A stretch of DNA of 10,433 bases from Eubacteriales bacterium (GCA_025361685.1 JANYKE010000078.1:1-10433), one strand, 5' to 3'. Counted from the first letter of the stretch, positions 1 to 7,845 are shown. Notes: generated from the sequence alone by a model not told the origin. Numbers and translations are program-made.

Positions 1-534
1 TTTAATGTCGTTGATATGCTGGCATTGCGCAACGGTATAACTATTACAAGACTTAAGCACAAATGCTTGTATGGTGAGGGTAAGTTTGAGGGAATTGATA
101 AGAGGGTATTGTTAATTAAACCTCAGACATATATGAATGCGAGCGGCGAAGCTGTTCGTGATATTGTCAATTGGTACAAACTTGATATGTCACAGATTCT
201 GGTCATATATGATGATGTTGATATTCCAACCGGAACAGTGCGCATAAGAAAAAGCGGAAGCTCAGGAAGTCACAACGGAATGAAGTCAATAATATATCAG
301 ATTAACAGCGATGAATTTGCCCGCATTCGAGTTGGCATAGGAAACGCACCAAAAGAAATGAATCTTGCTGCGTATGTATTAAGCAAATTTGATGATGATG
401 AAATAGAATTAATAAATGATGCCATTCTGATTGCTGCTAAAGCAAGCGAGATGATTGTGACATCAGGTGCAGATAGAGCAATGAACATGTACAATGTTCC
501 AACCAAGAAGGAAGAGAATGGAGACGCTACTTAG
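1..534 (+). CDS. pth: Peptidyl-tRNA hydrolase, 5' partial
   Basis: Pth cleaves the ester bond of peptidyl-tRNAs that drop off or are left on ribosomes, recycling tRNA in the cytoplasm. The reading frame is open from base 1 (FNVVDMLALRNG...), so the gene begins upstream; 177 residues are visible and about 20 are missing. The missing part should hold the family's catalytic His and first substrate-contacting Asn. Visible family signatures are KPQTYMN (Asn codon at 136-138, the family's MN pair), the YDDVDIPTG segment with the conserved Asp (from about base 208), and SGSHNGMKSI with the conserved HNG (about 265-290). The order and length match the roughly 190-residue bacterial family. The internal ATG at base 16 is not the real start because homology continues upstream of it. 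The 3' end overlaps mfd by 17 bases, suggesting joint transcription and coupled translation. Identity is secure. Confidence 0.96.
   Translation, partial: FNVVDMLALRNGITITRLKHKCLYGEGKFEGIDKRVLLIKPQTYMNASGEAVRDIVNWYKLDMSQILVIYDDVDIPTGTVRIRKSGSSGSHNGMKSIIYQINSDEFARIRVGIGNAPKEMNLAAYVLSKFDDDEIELINDAILIAAKASEMIVTSGADRAMNMYNVPTKKEENGDAT
508..514 (+). promoter_or_regulatory. Ribosome binding site deciding the mfd start
   Basis: AAGGAAG lies just ahead of the ATG at 518, inside the last codons of pth. With AGGA (509-512) as the core, the spacer is 5 bases. The alternative in-frame ATG at 494 has no purine-rich site at a suitable distance, so 518 is preferred. Confidence 0.6.
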
Positions 535-3500
535 CCTAAGGACTTTTGCAAATTCGAGACAGTACAACGAGGCCAAAACGCTTTTGTCACAGATTAACAG
601 CAACAAGGCGTCGCAAAGTCCGACAATTAAATCGTTTGAAATAGTGGGTCCCCCCGATACGGCGAGAGCTCACGTTGCATCATGCCTTCTCAATGATTTG
701 AAAATAAACGCATTATTTGTTGCGTATAACGAAATCCGTGCACGCAAATTTTATAATGACTTTTGTGAATATTTTGGAGATAAGGTTGCGTATCTGCCGC
801 CGGCCGATATTCAAATTTTTGTTGCAGAAGCCAAAAATCATGATATCGAATATGAGCGCATGGAAGCACTTAACACTATCTCAAAAGGTGACTACCGTGT
901 TGCGGTTATTTCGGCTGAAAGTTTGCTTCATATGCTTCCTGCTTCCGGTGAGCTAAACGGCGGCAAGGCAACAATCAATTTGTTGAAAGGCAGCGAACTA
1001 ATTCTTGAGGAATTTGCGGCATCACTTATTGATTTTGGTTACGAGCGCGTAGACGAGGTTGATGGCAAAGGCCAATTTTCGATTCGTGGCGGGATAGTTG
1101 ATGTGTATTCGCCGCAGGAAGTTGATCCGATTAGAATAGATTTGTTTGGCGATGAGATTGACAGCATAAGAACTTTTGATATTGCGTCGCAACGCTCGGT
1201 TGAAAATAGGCATGATACCTGCATCATTCCTGCGCGCGAGGCTGCGTATTCATATCGCGAATCCGAGGCGGAATCTATTATTGATTATATTGGCGATAAC
1301 ATTATTTTCATTGATGAGCCTGCGCGAGTCAATCAACGGATTGAAAGTGCTGAGGCAGAGTTTTTTAAAATATATAAGGACAAGGTTGTGTATTTTCCGA
1401 AGGGCTATGTTCTGGCAAAGCTTGAGAATCATAAGCATGTGTCATTTTGCGCACTGCAAAAGGATAATGCGATTCCGATTCAATGCTTGCCGCTGATGTC
1501 GTATCAGGGGAAATACGATGTGCTTGTTGATGATGCTGCGAGGTGGCGAAAGAGCAATCCAAAAGTTAAGATTATTGCGTTGGCAGATTCAAACGGCCGA
1601 GCTGAGAAGCTTGCTGAGATTTTTACTGATTACAATATAGAGGGCATCAATATTGTGAGGTCAGGTCTTTCCGGGAGTTACGAATTCACCGAGGCCGGCT
1701 TCGTGATTCTAGGCAATTTTGATGAGGGCAGACAGAGGCAGCGGCAAAAGCGTTCGAAGTTCAAGGGAGCAAAGGGCGACGGAAGCATTGATATCCAGTC
1801 ATTCACGGATATTGCACCGGGTGATTATATTGTTCACAACATTCACGGGATAGGTGTTTACAAGGGTATAGAAGAGGTGAAGGTTGACAAGCGATTGAAG
1901 CGGGACTTTTTCAAAATTGTGTACAGGGATGACGGTATACTTTATGTGCCGGTTAGCCGCATGGACCTGATTCAAAAATATATTGGCGGTGAGAGTGTCA
2001 AGCCGAGAATGAACAAGCTTGGAGGCGTAGAATGGGAGCGGGTTAAGGCGCGCGTTAAAGATTCGCTTAAGAAGATTGCGGAGGAGCTGGTTAAGCTGTA
2101 TGCGGTGCGTCAGACGATAAGGGGTTATGCGTTTTCGAGGGATACGGTTTGGCAAAAGCAGTTTGAGGATGAGTTCCCATATAATGAAACACAGGATCAG
2201 CTAAAGGCGGTTGAAGAAATTAAGGCGGATATGGAAAATGATCGGCCGATGGACAGGCTCCTATGCGGCGATGTCGGGTTTGGTAAAACTGAGGTGGCGA
2301 TTAGGGCAATGTTTAAGGCGGTCAATGATGGTAAGCAGGTTGCATATCTTGTGCCGACCACCGTGTTGGCACAGCAGATGTATATTAATATGAAGAAAAG
2401 GTTTGCCGATTTTCCTGTTACGGTTGAGATCATCAGCCGGTTCAAGACGAAGAAGGAGCAGGCCAAGGCTGCGGAGGATACCAGAAACGGTAAGGTTGAC
2501 ATTCTGATTGGAACTCATCGAATTTTGCAGAAAGATATTGCATTTAAGAATATAGGACTTCTGGTTGTGGACGAGGAACAGCGATTTGGCGTTGGGCATA
2601 AAGAAAAGATTAAACAGCTAGCTCCGAATGTTGATACCTTAACAATGACCGCGACGCCAATCCCAAGGACTCTGCACATGTCACTTTCAGGCATTAGAGA
2701 TATCAGCACAATTTGGGAGCCGCCTGAAGAGCGCTTTCCTGTTCAGACATATGTTTTGGAATATAATCCGGATATGGTTACAGATGCTATCAACAGAGAG
2801 ATTGCACGCGACGGTCAAATTTATTATCTGTTTAACAGAGTTCAGACCATTGAGCGAAAGTTCCGGGAGCTTCAGGATATGATTCCGGAAGCACGCATTG
2901 CGATTGCCCACGGTCAGATGCATGAGCGTGAACTTGAAGACACGATGGTTGACTTCGCTAATGGCGAATACGACATTTTGCTTTGCACTACAATTATTGA
3001 ATCAGGTCTCGACATCCCGAATGTTAATACGATCATTGTTGAAAATGCAGATAAGATGGGGCTGGCTCAGCTGTACCAGTTGAGGGGTCGGGTAGGGCGC
3101 GCCGAGAGATTAGCTCATGCGTATATCACATATAAAAAGGATAAGATTCTTTCGGAAGTCGCGGAGAAGAGGCTCGCCGCTATCAGAGAGTTTACGGAGT
3201 TCGGGTCAGGTTTTAAAATTGCGCTTCGTGATTTGGAGATAAGAGGAGCGGGCAATATTATAGGAGGCGAACAGCATGGGCATATGGATGCGGTTGGCTA
3301 TGATACATATTGCAGACTTCTTCAACAGGCAATTAGGGAAGAACAAGGATTAGGTGTTCTTGAGGAAATAAAATCCGTTAATGAAGATGTAACTATTGAT
3401 ATCGACATAAATGCATTTATACCTGCAGAATATATTGCATCAGACGAACAGAAAATACAGATGTACAAGCATATATCTCTAATCAACAGTGAAGCTGATG

Positions 3501-3817
3501 CGGCAAATGTTCAGGATGAACTCATGGATAGGTACGGAGAAATTCCAAATGAAGTCAGTGAACTAATTAATGTTGCTTTGACAAAATCATATTGCATTAA
3601 GGTTGGAATAATCAGTGTAAAAAAATCCGGAGATACTTATACGTTGAAGTTTGGAAAAGCGGTACAAATAAATATGGATTCTCTTAGTAATGCAATATCA
3701 AAGACAAGCTATGAAGTTATTTTCTCGTTGGCCGGACAGCCGGAGATAAGATTGAAGAGCAATAAAAAGGCGGCTCAAAGTGCCGCCCTTGTAAATTTTC
3801 TAAAACTAATTAAATAG
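518..3817 (+). CDS. mfd: Transcription-repair coupling factor (Mfd)
   Basis: Mfd is a DNA translocase that binds RNA polymerase stalled at lesions, pushes it off and recruits UvrA for nucleotide excision repair. From the ATG at 518 it is 1099 residues, slightly short of the family's usual 1100-1200. The N-terminal third is UvrB-like (about residues 1-300, with the GQFSIRGGIVDVYSP segment). The RNA-polymerase-interacting domain begins near residue 431 (PGDYIVHNIHGIGVYKG). The helicase core carries Walker A CGDVGFGKT (Lys590), the DEEQ box at 685-688, TATPIPRTL at about 711-719 and motif VI QLRGRVGR at 854-861. The TRCF C-terminal domain runs from about 970 to the end. All core motifs look intact. 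A longer reading from 494 would add eight residues (MFQPRRKR) without a ribosome binding site. I see no strong terminator for this strand after the stop. The last codons double as the hairpin of a terminator for the opposite gene. Confidence 0.97.
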   Translation: METLLSLRTFANSRQYNEAKTLLSQINSNKASQSPTIKSFEIVGPPDTARAHVASCLLNDLKINALFVAYNEIRARKFYNDFCEYFGDKVAYLPPADIQIFVAEAKNHDIEYERMEALNTISKGDYRVAVISAESLLHMLPASGELNGGKATINLLKGSELILEEFAASLIDFGYERVDEVDGKGQFSIRGGIVDVYSPQEVDPIRIDLFGDEIDSIRTFDIASQRSVENRHDTCIIPAREAAYSYRESEAESIIDYIGDNIIFIDEPARVNQRIESAEAEFFKIYKDKVVYFPKGYVLAKLENHKHVSFCALQKDNAIPIQCLPLMSYQGKYDVLVDDAARWRKSNPKVKIIALADSNGRAEKLAEIFTDYNIEGINIVRSGLSGSYEFTEAGFVILGNFDEGRQRQRQKRSKFKGAKGDGSIDIQSFTDIAPGDYIVHNIHGIGVYKGIEEVKVDKRLKRDFFKIVYRDDGILYVPVSRMDLIQKYIGGESVKPRMNKLGGVEWERVKARVKDSLKKIAEELVKLYAVRQTIRGYAFSRDTVWQKQFEDEFPYNETQDQLKAVEEIKADMENDRPMDRLLCGDVGFGKTEVAIRAMFKAVNDGKQVAYLVPTTVLAQQMYINMKKRFADFPVTVEIISRFKTKKEQAKAAEDTRNGKVDILIGTHRILQKDIAFKNIGLLVVDEEQRFGVGHKEKIKQLAPNVDTLTMTATPIPRTLHMSLSGIRDISTIWEPPEERFPVQTYVLEYNPDMVTDAINREIARDGQIYYLFNRVQTIERKFRELQDMIPEARIAIAHGQMHERELEDTMVDFANGEYDILLCTTIIESGLDIPNVNTIIVENADKMGLAQLYQLRGRVGRAERLAHAYITYKKDKILSEVAEKRLAAIREFTEFGSGFKIALRDLEIRGAGNIIGGEQHGHMDAVGYDTYCRLLQQAIREEQGLGVLEEIKSVNEDVTIDIDINAFIPAEYIASDEQKIQMYKHISLINSEADAANVQDELMDRYGEIPNEVSELINVALTKSYCIKVGIISVKKSGDTYTLKFGKAVQINMDSLSNAISKTSYEVIFSLAGQPEIRLKSNKKAAQSAALVNFLKLIK
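3764..3787 (-). terminator. Rho-independent terminator of the foldase gene, inside mfd
   Basis: Read on the minus strand, GGCGGC (from 3787 to 3782), a 7-base loop and GCCGCC (from 3774 to 3769) form a perfect 6-bp GC stem followed at once by TTTTTATT (complement of 3761-3768). This is a classical intrinsic terminator about 40 bases past the foldase stop at 3824. It sits in the coding 3' end of mfd, where paired Ala codons (GCG GCT and GCC GCC) build the two arms. On the plus strand the stem is followed only by CTTGTAAATTTTC, a weak T tract, so termination of mfd here is doubtful. Confidence 0.75.
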
Positions 3818-3823
3818 AAGCAA

Positions 3824-4975
3824 TTATATTTTGTTTACAACGATGTCGGTGACAATGCTTCCATTTTCAACGATAGCTATGCTCGCATAATTAGTTCTCA
3901 TTTGAACAGTATATTTACTGCTTTGCAGTGCTTGTTTAGCCTTATCCTTAACATCTGAAAAGACAGTTATGCTTTCGTATTTTACAACATAATAGCCAAC
4001 ATTATCAACAAGTATTGACTTTACATCGCCAACCTTCATTGTTGCAAGCGCATCAGAAATTGGCTGGTAGTAGCTCTTTGAATTGGCATCCAAACTTACC
4101 TGCATTTTGCCATTGTTTGTTGAAAGACTGGGATCCTTAGATTCATTCTTGATTATGTCATCAATGTTTGCACCGTTTTTAATCTTAACTACCGCAGCAT
4201 CTGCATCACTCTTGGCTTTGGCTTGTTGTTCGGTGCTTAGACCTGCTTGAGTCTGCAAATCAACTGTCGGATAAAATACTTCTTTGACGGTAATCAAGTC
4301 GAGAGATGCTTTGTTGCTATTGTAATAAGTTTCAACTTCCGCATCGGTTACAGCAACAGCACTCGTGTATTTCGAAATATAGGCTGAAGCAACTTGCTGC
4401 CTTGTTATGATGTCAACATATTTATCAAAGGATATTCCGAATGTATCCAAAAGCTTTTTGGTAAAATCCGGCTGCGTTGTGTTATTCTGCTTAAGGTTAT
4501 CAAGGATAGACTGGCGTACTTGAGGACTTGCCTTCGAGTATGCGCTTGAATTCTCAGCAATAGCCTTTTGATATTCAAGAGCCATGTCTCTCATATCTTC
4601 AAGAGTGAGCCTTTTAAGAGCGTCCGCATTTGTCTCGGTTGGCGATGCGGGCAAAGCATCACCAAGTATGTCAATACCGGCTTTGCTTTCCCAAAAGATT
4701 CGTTTTTCATCTGCTGTATCCTGTAAAATTACTTTGGATTCAACATTCATTTTGCTGTTTTTCAGGTAATACAAATAATCGACCTTTGATATTTTAGTGC
4801 CATCGACCGTTGCGACAAAATCTTTTTGACTATTATTCCAAAGAAGAAAAGCGACAGCAGCAATTGCAAGTACAAGAACAATAGAGACTGAGATTATGAT
4901 AATTTTTTTGACTTTTTTACTCTTGACACTTTGTTTACTTTCGTTAGCTTTTAATTTTCTTTCTGATTGCGGCAT
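3824..4975 (-). CDS. Membrane-anchored PrsA/SurA-like foldase (PpiC-type)
   Basis: Likely an extracytoplasmic chaperone that helps secreted proteins fold. The 383-residue product has a short basic cytoplasmic tail (residues 1-24, rich in Lys), one membrane segment at about 25-46, then FVATVDGTKISKVDYLYYL, the usual opening of SurA/PrsA N-terminal chaperone domains. A Lys/Gln-rich helical region follows, then a parvulin-like region at about 226-350 with KDPSLSTNNGKM, where parvulins carry their S-x-D-P...GG element, and VGDVKSILVDNVGYYVVKYES at its end. There is no Cys lipobox, so it is an anchored protein and not a PrsA-style lipoprotein. The two catalytic His positions of active parvulins appear as Glu (VKEVF) and Tyr (GYYVV), so isomerase activity is uncertain. 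The ATG at 4975 is supported by GGAGGA 8 bases upstream (complement of 4984-4989). It converges on mfd with 6 bases between stops and is transcribed divergently from the WG-repeat gene. Confidence 0.85.
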   Translation of the reverse strand: MPQSERKLKANESKQSVKSKKVKKIIIISVSIVLVLAIAAVAFLLWNNSQKDFVATVDGTKISKVDYLYYLKNSKMNVESKVILQDTADEKRIFWESKAGIDILGDALPASPTETNADALKRLTLEDMRDMALEYQKAIAENSSAYSKASPQVRQSILDNLKQNNTTQPDFTKKLLDTFGISFDKYVDIITRQQVASAYISKYTSAVAVTDAEVETYYNSNKASLDLITVKEVFYPTVDLQTQAGLSTEQQAKAKSDADAAVVKIKNGANIDDIIKNESKDPSLSTNNGKMQVSLDANSKSYYQPISDALATMKVGDVKSILVDNVGYYVVKYESITVFSDVKDKAKQALQSSKYTVQMRTNYASIAIVENGSIVTDIVVNKI

Positions 4976-5010
4976 TTGATTGTTCCTCCAAAAAGATTTT
5001 GTGAAAACAG

Positions 5011-5037
5011 ATTATCATATAGGAATGATTTTGTCAA
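5011..5037 (-). promoter_or_regulatory. Candidate promoter of the foldase gene
   Basis: On the minus strand a perfect TTGACA (complement of 5032-5037) is followed after 15 bases by GATAAT (complement of 5011-5016), a 5-of-6 match to TATAAT. The 15-base spacer is shorter than the usual 16-18. The position about 36 bases ahead of the foldase start codon fits. This is a pattern-based call. Confidence 0.45.
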
Positions 5038-5042
5038 AGAAT

Positions 5043-5071
5043 TTGAATTTTTATATTATAATTGCTATAAT
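5043..5071 (+). promoter_or_regulatory. Sigma-A-type promoter of the WG-repeat/rqcP unit
   Basis: TTGAAT (5043-5048), a 17-base spacer and a perfect TATAAT (5066-5071) preceded by TG at 5063-5064 form an extended -10 promoter. Transcription would start near 5078, giving a leader of about 26 bases that carries AAAGGAG (5090-5096), 7 bases before the ATG. An overlapping weaker pair, TTGTCA (5031-5036) and TATTAT (5054-5059) with 17 bases between, could be a second start. Confidence 0.7.
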
Positions 5072-5103
5072 TAGTCACAATAAATATGTAAAGGAGATTT
5101 GGG

Positions 5104-7029
5104 ATGAGAAAAAAAAGAGGAAAGAGCGTAATAATAATTTCAATTACTTTCGGAGTTGCCCTTCTGGCAATAGCAGCGGTCATGATTTTTATTTCAATGA
5201 ATGGTGCCGGAAATACCGGCAATATTAATCCTGCGGGTGTGTCATCCCAAACCGGCAGCGGGGAGAAACAGATTGTATCAGCTTTTCCTTTTATGCAGAA
5301 AGACGCCTCGACAGGCAAAACAATATGGGGGTTCATTGATAGGAGTGGCAAAATTGTTGTCGATGCAAAGTATGATCAGGTTAATGATTTTGACGAATAT
5401 GGCTATTCAACTGTAACCAAGGATCAAAAGTTTGGAATTGTTAATAAAGATGTAAGTGAAGTGCTGCCTGCAGAATATTCAAAGATTTCTGATGTTAATG
5501 ATGGATTTAGAATTGGTATAAAGGATAATGACAGTTATATTTTTGACACGACAATGAAATGTGTTTATGCCAAGAAAGGAGTTGCCATTGGAGGATATGG
5601 AGATGGACTATTTTCTTTTTCTCAATCTATTGGGAGCGGTACAACTGCAAAAGTATTGTGGGGTTATATGGACACGAACTTCAATGTGGTTATACCACCG
5701 AAGTATTTGCAGACTTCTGATTTTAAAAAGGATAAAGCTGTGGTTCTCAATTCTGATAAAGAGTCAGTTCTTATTGATAAGACCGGAGCAGAGCTATTCA
5801 AGTCAAAGATGCAGTTGACATTTGATGGTGTTAATAGTCTGATTTCTAAGGATGATCTTACCAGCAAGGTTGCAATATTGGATTTGTCAGGCAAGGTCCT
5901 GGTTGATTACAAATATACTGCTATTGCAGGAGGTGCCGATGGACAATATGTTGTTTTCACAGAAAAAACAGCTACTGCCACAAAATGCGGTCTTATCGAC
6001 AGAACAGGAAAATCAATTTTACCTGAAGATTATTTTCAGATAGACTACAAGGGCGGCGGATTATATATTGTATATCCAAATTCGGATTTTTATACAAAAA
6101 GAAACTATCCAGTCGAAATGAGAAAGGGCGCTCTTTTTAGTGCAGAGGGAAAAAAGCTAACTGATTTTATTTACTTCAATTGTGGAATGAGTAAGGATGA
6201 AAAAGCGTTTTATGTTACAGCTGAAAAAGAATCATATTTTGTAGATTCATCGAGCAAGAAAATTGATTCGCTGCCATCTGTTGAAGGTCAATACGGAGCC
6301 AAATTATTTAGTGACCAGGATGTCGTTAGATTCTTGAGCAGCGACAGGCTGTTTTATTTGAGCAAGGCAGGCGTGATATTCTGGGACAGCAATGCACCGG
6401 TTGTGCCTGATGGTTTGACAAAGGAAGCAGGCACAATGACAGGAGCGTTCGATGTAATAAATGAAGTGTATACTGTTTCTTATCCCGTAATGAAACTTGC
6501 CTCAGCAGAAACTACTGCTGTTGTGAATGAAGCAATCAAGAAAAATGCATATTCTGATATTGATTCTACACAATATGATGGTAAAGTTCTTGTGCGCCAA
6601 TACAATCTTTTTGTTACCAAAAACGTTATTACACTTACTTTTATAGATACTTATTATGAGGCAGTTCAGTATACTGTAAGCAAGAATGAAAGACGCAGCA
6701 TACAAATAGATATTCGCAATGGCAAACAGTATTTTCTTAAAGATTTGTTTATGCCCGGCTCGGCATATTTGCCGGCAATTCAGAAGATATGCAACAAGTA
6801 TGTTGATGATTATAATGCAACAGATGCAGCAAAAAACGGTAAATTGAAATATCCTGTCTTAACTGAAAAGAATAATATTTTTGTGGCTGCAGACAGTGTT
6901 CATTTATACTTCAATCCTCCGGAAATTTCCGATAGCCCAATAAAGACTTACCCTGAGGTTACTGTAAAATTCACAGATATTGACCAGTATATTAATAGGG
7001 ATGGCGTATTCTGGAAAGCACTAAACTAA
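5104..7029 (+). CDS. Membrane-anchored WG-repeat protein with DUF4163/DUF3298-like C-terminus
   Basis: The 641-residue product starts with a basic tail (MRKKRGK) and one membrane segment at about 9-31, then a Gly/Ser/Asn-rich linker. Residues about 60-430 hold degenerate WG-type beta repeats: WGFIDRSGKIVVDAKYD at 75, FGIVNKDVSEVLPAEY at 110, WGYMDTNFNVVIPPKY at 186, VAILDLSGKVLVDYKY at 256 and CGLIDRTGKSILPEDY at 295. Each has the pattern aromatic-Gly-hydrophobic-Asp...hydrophobic...Tyr. From about 450 to the end the sequence looks like the DUF4163/DUF3298 pair known from PdaC and RsiV-type proteins (YTVSYPVMKL early; IDIRNGKQYFLKDLF and LYFNPPEIS later). There is no polysaccharide deacetylase catalytic domain. 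WG-repeat function is largely unknown; surface ligand binding is an inference. AAAGGAG lies 7 bases ahead of the start. It is probably cotranscribed with rqcP 27 bases downstream. Confidence 0.82.
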   Translation: MRKKRGKSVIIISITFGVALLAIAAVMIFISMNGAGNTGNINPAGVSSQTGSGEKQIVSAFPFMQKDASTGKTIWGFIDRSGKIVVDAKYDQVNDFDEYGYSTVTKDQKFGIVNKDVSEVLPAEYSKISDVNDGFRIGIKDNDSYIFDTTMKCVYAKKGVAIGGYGDGLFSFSQSIGSGTTAKVLWGYMDTNFNVVIPPKYLQTSDFKKDKAVVLNSDKESVLIDKTGAELFKSKMQLTFDGVNSLISKDDLTSKVAILDLSGKVLVDYKYTAIAGGADGQYVVFTEKTATATKCGLIDRTGKSILPEDYFQIDYKGGGLYIVYPNSDFYTKRNYPVEMRKGALFSAEGKKLTDFIYFNCGMSKDEKAFYVTAEKESYFVDSSSKKIDSLPSVEGQYGAKLFSDQDVVRFLSSDRLFYLSKAGVIFWDSNAPVVPDGLTKEAGTMTGAFDVINEVYTVSYPVMKLASAETTAVVNEAIKKNAYSDIDSTQYDGKVLVRQYNLFVTKNVITLTFIDTYYEAVQYTVSKNERRSIQIDIRNGKQYFLKDLFMPGSAYLPAIQKICNKYVDDYNATDAAKNGKLKYPVLTEKNNIFVAADSVHLYFNPPEISDSPIKTYPEVTVKFTDIDQYINRDGVFWKALN

Positions 7030-7056
7030 TTAAACACAAACTGTTAGGAGAATGAC

Positions 7057-7296
7057 ATGAGGCTTGACAAATATTTGAAGGTTTCGAGACTGATTAAGCG
7101 CCGCACAGTTGCCAATGAGGCATGCGACGGCGGGCGAGTTTCAGTTAACGGCAAAACTGCGAAAGCCGGCGCCGAAATAAAAGAAGGCGATATAATTGAA
7201 ATCAGATTTGGGAACAACCTGACAAAGGTTCGCATTACGTCTATTATGCAGCATGTAACAAAAGAACAATCAAAAGAAATGTTCGAGATTCTTTAA
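7057..7296 (+). CDS. rqcP: RqcP/YabO-like S4-domain ribosome quality control protein
   Basis: RqcP binds 50S subunits carrying stalled peptidyl-tRNA and, with RqcH, supports C-terminal alanine tailing in bacterial ribosome-associated quality control. The 79-residue product is one S4 RNA-binding domain: MRLDKYLKVSRLIKRRTVA, then the GGRVSVNGKTAKAG turn and EIKEGDIIEIRFG. Its opening is nearly identical to what I recall of Bacillus subtilis YabO (MRLDKFLKVSRLIKRRT). Length and start agree with the family (80-90 residues). AGGAG at 7046-7050 is 6 bases before the ATG. In Bacillus this gene is followed by yabP, yabQ and divIC; here a convergent ECF transporter gene ends 2 bases away, so that sporulation/division tail is absent at this locus. 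A general Hsp15-type S4 protein is the alternative, less likely given length and context. Confidence 0.93.
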   Translation: MRLDKYLKVSRLIKRRTVANEACDGGRVSVNGKTAKAGAEIKEGDIIEIRFGNNLTKVRITSIMQHVTKEQSKEMFEIL

Positions 7297-7298
7297 TA

Positions 7299-7835
7299 CT
7301 AAATATTTTGTTTTGGAATAGCTCTCACAACAAGAGACGCAACAACAACTGCGACAGCACCCTGAGCAAGATTTGGTATTAATTCAGCGAATGCTGCAGC
7401 GAAACCATATTGCGGAGCAAACACCGGCAAAATCAAAAGCTCGGTAACAAAGTAGCCGCCTACCATTAACAGAGCACCAAAACACGATGCGACAACTATC
7501 GGCAAAAACCCATTATATCTTGTATCATTAACAGCATTTGCAATCAGTCTCTTATATATTAATGCAACAAGTACACCTTCAAGACCTTTAATAATTAAGG
7601 TAAATGGTGCGAAGATGCTGTAACCCAAAGCCAAATCTGCAAGTGCCGATCCGAAACCGCCTGCAACAAATCCACCAATCGGACCCAAAAATGCTGCAGA
7701 AATAATTACAGCTGCATCACCCATGTTCCAAAATCCCAGGGGGTATTGAATTTTAATAAAGTAAGTTGCTAAAAATACAACTGCAAGCATCAAGCCTGTA
7801 AGTACAATTCTTTTTGTACTAAATTCTTTTTCCAT
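7299..7835 (-). CDS. ECF transporter S component (substrate-specific membrane subunit)
   Basis: S components bind a vitamin or other small molecule in the membrane and work with a shared energising module (EcfT and two ATPases), which is not encoded in this window. The 178-residue product is almost wholly hydrophobic with about five or six membrane segments. The segment IQYPLGFWNMGDAAVII, then FLGPIGGFVAGGFGSALADLALGY and LIIKGLEGVLVALIYKRL, matches the PF07155 type (DUF1393, ECF-ribofla_trS) that I recognise. Substrate cannot be read from the sequence. The frame is open upstream to 8513 but that part runs antisense through folD; the start at 7835 (MEKEFSTKRIV) is chosen for its GGAGG at 7846-7850 and for family length. 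It is divergent from folD, which makes a folate-linked substrate possible but unproven. Confidence 0.88.
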   Translation of the reverse strand: MEKEFSTKRIVLTGLMLAVVFLATYFIKIQYPLGFWNMGDAAVIISAAFLGPIGGFVAGGFGSALADLALGYSIFAPFTLIIKGLEGVLVALIYKRLIANAVNDTRYNGFLPIVVASCFGALLMVGGYFVTELLILPVFAPQYGFAAAFAELIPNLAQGAVAVVVASLVVRAIPKQNI

Positions 7836-7845
7836 TGGCCTTGCA

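Noticed and set aside
494..517. Earlier in-frame ATG for mfd.
   Set aside because: No ribosome binding site ahead of it; the eight added residues are basic and unlike Mfd N-termini, while 518 has AAGGAAG.
1700..2720. Slightly higher GC and GCG-rich codon use in the middle of mfd as a sign of transfer.
   Set aside because: It coincides with the most conserved domains, the reading frame and motifs are continuous, and I have no computed composition to support a boundary.
5053..5071. AT-rich inverted repeat (TTATA and TATAA arms) around the -10 box of the WG-repeat promoter.
   Set aside because: The arms are five A/T bases each, expected by chance in AT-rich promoter DNA.
4980..5228. Plus-strand open frame across the divergent promoter region.
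   Set aside because: It covers two good promoters and overlaps the WG-repeat gene start in another frame, with no ribosome binding site or recognisable protein.
7215..7245. Minus-strand stem AACCT/AGGTT inside rqcP as a terminator for the ECF S component.
   Set aside because: Short weak stem with no T tract after it.
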